Program-made: the position numbers and the translations under genes
The notes under the pieces: model-generated
Seen by the model: only the letters and a program-made list of their open reading frames with translations
The model's database searches: none
Told to the model about the DNA's origin: nothing
Source of the DNA: Echinococcus granulosus
Taxonomy: Eukaryota; Platyhelminthes; Cestoda; Cyclophyllidea; Taeniidae
DNA length: 64,000 nt
Assembly: GCF_000524195.1 (NCBI RefSeq)
Contig: NW_020170475.1
Coordinates: forward strand, 71,902-135,901
Direction: 5' to 3'
Shown: one piece after another, positions 61,001 to 64,000 of the stretch
Layout of the letters: each line of letters starts with the position of its first letter
Numbering within the stretch: position 1 is the stretch's first letter

Positions 61001-64000
61001 CACCGAATCATATACGGTAAGGTTTTCAAGGTCCGATGCTTCTTGGGAGGTCGATTTTCCCTCCTGCATATCGCAAAAATATCTGCTCCCCATGATTGCC
61101 TGCCGTGCTTATGTGGTTGAAGAAAAACAAAAAAATTGCAAGTGCCCTACGCTTCGCTTTCCCCTTAACGGGTCATCCCCTCAAGTCAACGTTTCACTAA
61201 GCTTGGGATGGTACGTGCTGTTGTTGCCATTGTGGAGTCTTCCACCTCCCTTCTTTTTATTGAATCTAACAATTATTGTTATCTAAACCTTTTTTCTACT
61301 GCGTAGGTGTTTGTTTAAAGGGTTTCTGCGTAGCCGTTCGTCGTAAAAGTGGTACATTTGGAAAAGTACTACGTATACTTCTTGTCTTTAAAATTACCTA
61401 GATTCCATCCTGCAGATTTTGCCACCAGAATAGATCAACGGGCCATATTGATACACGGCCTTGCTTTTATTTTCCGGGATAACCGGGTTGTTAAAGACAC
61501 GTTACTATCAAGCGAATAACGATGCACTCTAAAAAACTTAATACAAACGACAGAATGCAATGCGGAAAATTGCCGTTCAGTTGTGAGCTGCTGAAGCTAA
61601 AATCGAATCAACGTTTATAGCCAACAGAAATTGGCTGATTAGGATTCCTCATGACCCTTTAACAACCGTGCCCCCAGAAACAGTGCTAGACAGCTTCAAT
61701 GGACATTGTGCCATTTGAGCACCTAGATAGCATTATTCTACTACAGAAGTGTGCTTTCATGAGGGAGGAGAGGTTACCAGAGTTTACTTGTCAATGCCTA
61801 CGCCTCTGTCCTCCGATATTGTCCTCTCTACTCGTGACAAGGCCGTACGCGACCCCTGTTTTTCACACTGCTGTGCCTTCTGCTTCAGCAACATGCACAC
61901 GCTCACACGTCATCGATGCTCCCCTTAAAGACCGATCTGTTGAAATCGGTTATTCTACCGTTTACCAGGTCTCTGTTTGTCATAATATACCTTGCCAGAG
62001 AAGCAGGTGGTTTCAATAAAAATCCTCCCCTTTTTTCGTGTTAAAAGACATTTAATGCTTATTCAAAATTAAGGATACGTTGGCGTTTTGTTAAACTTCC
62101 CTTTGCCTTGAACTGCCACTGTTGCTGGTTGAAATTATGCATCTATTCGATTGAATCGATTAAGCTTTCCGTCTTTTCGTATTTGCATGGATTGGAGTAG
62201 GTTGGGTTTGAAAATGAAAAGTATTGATGCACTGTGTCATTTTGACGCGTTTAGGAATCGCGAGACTTACAGAATGCATACAGATAGGAATAGAACATCG
62301 AGTAAATCAATGTAACTCCTTGGAGGAGCTTCTTTCTCCTTGCCAGCGTTCTATTTAACGCGTTTTTTGCGAAGATTTCGAGTCGCTGAAATCTAATTGT
62401 TCTTTCCAGGTCGCATCGATAATTTTCTGTTACTTAGATGTTGCCTATAAGAGCACTATAGCAAATTTATCTTGACTGTGATTTATCTTAATATTTTTAG
62501 TGCTTCGATTGGTGCAAGGATTAATTAGGATGGATGGTAAATCCTAGAATCTTAGAGTTTTCGCAGAATAATCTACAGTTGGGACAAAAATCCAACCTTA
62601 GTAGATCACAGATAGTCTTGTTCCGATTGTGCATTGTGCAGCTAGGTGCTGTACTAAGAGCTATTCTAACTTTCACGCTCTTGCAATGTCTTTCAGTAAA
62701 AGAACGTTCCTCATTCTGGGCAATCGCCGTGGATTAAATCCACTTGTGCCACCCTCATGTAGCTTGCTCGACAGTATTGCACGAATTCACGTTTTTGGTT
62801 TTATCGATCAGCAGAAGCGGTACCCGATTAGGTTACAATAAATAAATATCTGTGCCACCTTATAGATTTCGGATATTATTCCCGATTCATCTTACAGTAC
62901 CGCATATTGTATTTTTTTGAACTTCGGCACTGTGAAAGTGAATTGAGGCTTTACCTGAAAGCTTTGGCTCTCAATATTTATTTTGTAACAGATCAACTTT
63001 GAATTTCGCATATTGCAAAGCCTCTGCATAAGTATTAGTTGTCATCTCAAGAATCAAATTCGCAATTGTACCGACGGGAGATACAAGCTGAACTCTATTC
63101 AGGTCAGATTAAACGCCACTAAGAGGTATTGTGAAGGTATTTCTTTTTGTGACGGATTATTGATCAACCGGTGCCTCCTACAGATGCTATTCGTTGGCGG
63201 TGACGTGGTTTGCCTCCTTTTTTAGAGCCCAAAAACTGGTACTTTAAGATTTCCTGGTGTTTCTGTTGAATAGTGTCTGCAAGTGAGGTTACGTGTGTGT
63301 GTGGTTTATAATGTTAAATGCTATTTTTACATGATACGATTATGCGTGGATTCTTGTCATAATTTCTCGGTCTTTTGTAATTAAGGTGTGTCGTGAGGAT
63401 GCTGGTCAATTTTGGCCCATAAACTACTTTCGGTGGGATGACGATGCAGCGCACGGTAGACTCGATCTGTGCTTTTATTGCATCAGAATCAGTGATACTG
63501 AACCATGATCTAAGCCTCATTAAAATGCCTCTCGAATTACCATTTGTGATGGGGAAACACAGTCTAGTTTTCCCAGTTTAGCCAATTTCTTACGTCATTT
63601 TACTGCTTTATTATTTATGCAGCAGTTCTAGTTACAATTTTATGTTTATGGGGGTGAGGATGACGTCTTTCAGTGATGGTGATAAATTAATCTTCTCAGA
63701 GATTGTTCCAGCGTTAGATTGTCTTCTCACCCGTTAGTCAAGTCGCAAGGCTAAACTCTTTAATACAACAACTCTTTTTGCCCTTTATACGTAGAGGTAG
63801 GGATAGCCTTTATATAACCATACGCACCCACTATCATTCCACTTGACGTTTGCTCCTAATGCAATTATTGCTTTCCTTTTTTCAACCACAAAGGTGGTCG
63901 CATTCTCTTGCCTTCACGAGTGTTGGTGCGTATTCCCGCATGCCCGGCGTGTCCTCTGTCAGACTATAAGTTCGTTTCTGAGACTCCTGACGACGTGGTG
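58055..64000 (+). CDS. ODR4: ODR4-like protein, 3' part beyond the window
   Basis: Exons 58055-58141, 58180-58380, 58420-58526, 58570-58975, 59746-59931, 60348-60435 and 63894-64000 (cut by the window end), all in phase; about 394 codons are visible. Landmarks are YGLIISG near the start (human GLLIGQ), CRMLPAGLRVSGVYYCG (human SRMLPGGLLVLGVF), the beta-strand INLTLEAYLP, ILTIHGRIPGLAFL, ALKAFQRDL, and ILLPSRVLVRIPACP then DYKF (human VLPYRVFVPLPG..DYKF). ODR4 is an ER-type membrane protein; in Caenorhabditis elegans ODR-4 helps traffic odorant receptors to cilia, and in vertebrates it is implicated in UFMylation with UFSP2. Human ODR4 has a C-terminal transmembrane helix, which here must lie outside the window. 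The first three introns are 38, 39 and 43 bp and the sixth is 3458 bp. Confidence 0.93.
60436..63893 (+). other. Long intron of ODR4-like gene (3.5 kb)
   Basis: The donor GTAAGG follows a phase-1 base at 60435 and the acceptor is CACAAAG at 63893. Frames at about 60963-61286, 61699-62019 and 62690-62840 were examined and not assigned. No complete nested gene or recognised transposon was found. Confidence 0.65.

Noticed and set aside
60963..62019. Two 106-107 codon frames inside the long ODR4-like intron
   Set aside because: Hydrophobic and low-complexity endings, no recognised family, no splice evidence; judged chance or decayed element.
62690..62841. Frame opening after CTTTCAG in the ODR4-like intron
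   Set aside because: Looks exon-like but ends in a stop and has no counterpart in ODR4. Exon 6 joins 63894 directly with correct phase and strong similarity.

Overview
The window is nuclear DNA of a metazoan, most likely a parasitic flatworm (Platyhelminthes, Neodermata). The reasons are AT-rich intergenic DNA, intron-rich genes with closest matches to animal orthologues, many introns of only 33-43 bp clustered towards the 5' ends of genes while later introns grow to kilobases, and 3' splice-site-like sequences just upstream of several start codons, as expected where a spliced leader is trans-spliced. Cestode versus trematode cannot be settled from the sequence. No prokaryotic, organellar or viral signature was seen, and no RNA gene or CRISPR array was found.

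Nine protein-coding genes were reconstructed by hand from reading frames, splice sites and intron phase. In order they are: SMAP/C11orf58-like small acidic protein (-, 7152-7643); TBC1D24-like TBC+TLDc protein (+, 8005-24096); TMEM50-like four-helix membrane protein (+, 25758-26623); Elongator subunit ELP1/IKAP (-, 27836-42740, 27 exons, 1384 codons, every junction in phase); PRADC1-like secreted PA-domain protein (+, 44352-45256); ZFYVE19/ANCHR-like abscission regulator (+, 48221-51358); EFCAB10-like protein (-, 51455-52186); CEP83-like distal-appendage coiled-coil protein (+, 52330-56773); and ODR4-like membrane protein (+, 58055 to beyond the window end).

The first 7.1 kb has no gene that can be supported. 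SMAP and TBC1D24 are divergent, with 361 bp between their start codons. EFCAB10 and CEP83 are head-to-head across 143 bp, and both point to centriole/cilium biology. ANCHR and EFCAB10 are tail-to-tail. The other genes are separate housekeeping loci: tRNA wobble modification (ELP1), membrane and vesicle traffic (TBC1D24, TMEM50, ODR4), secretion (PRADC1) and cytokinesis (ANCHR). Nothing ties them into one pathway.

A dispersed repeat of about 200 bp occurs three times in intergenic DNA (24976-25168 +, 43500-43700 -, 46864-47066 +). Two introns use GC-AG borders. I found no convincing new multi-gene system. The most interesting points are the unnamed repeat family, the intron-size polarity, the GC-AG introns, the possible trans-splice acceptors and the head-to-head ciliary gene pair.
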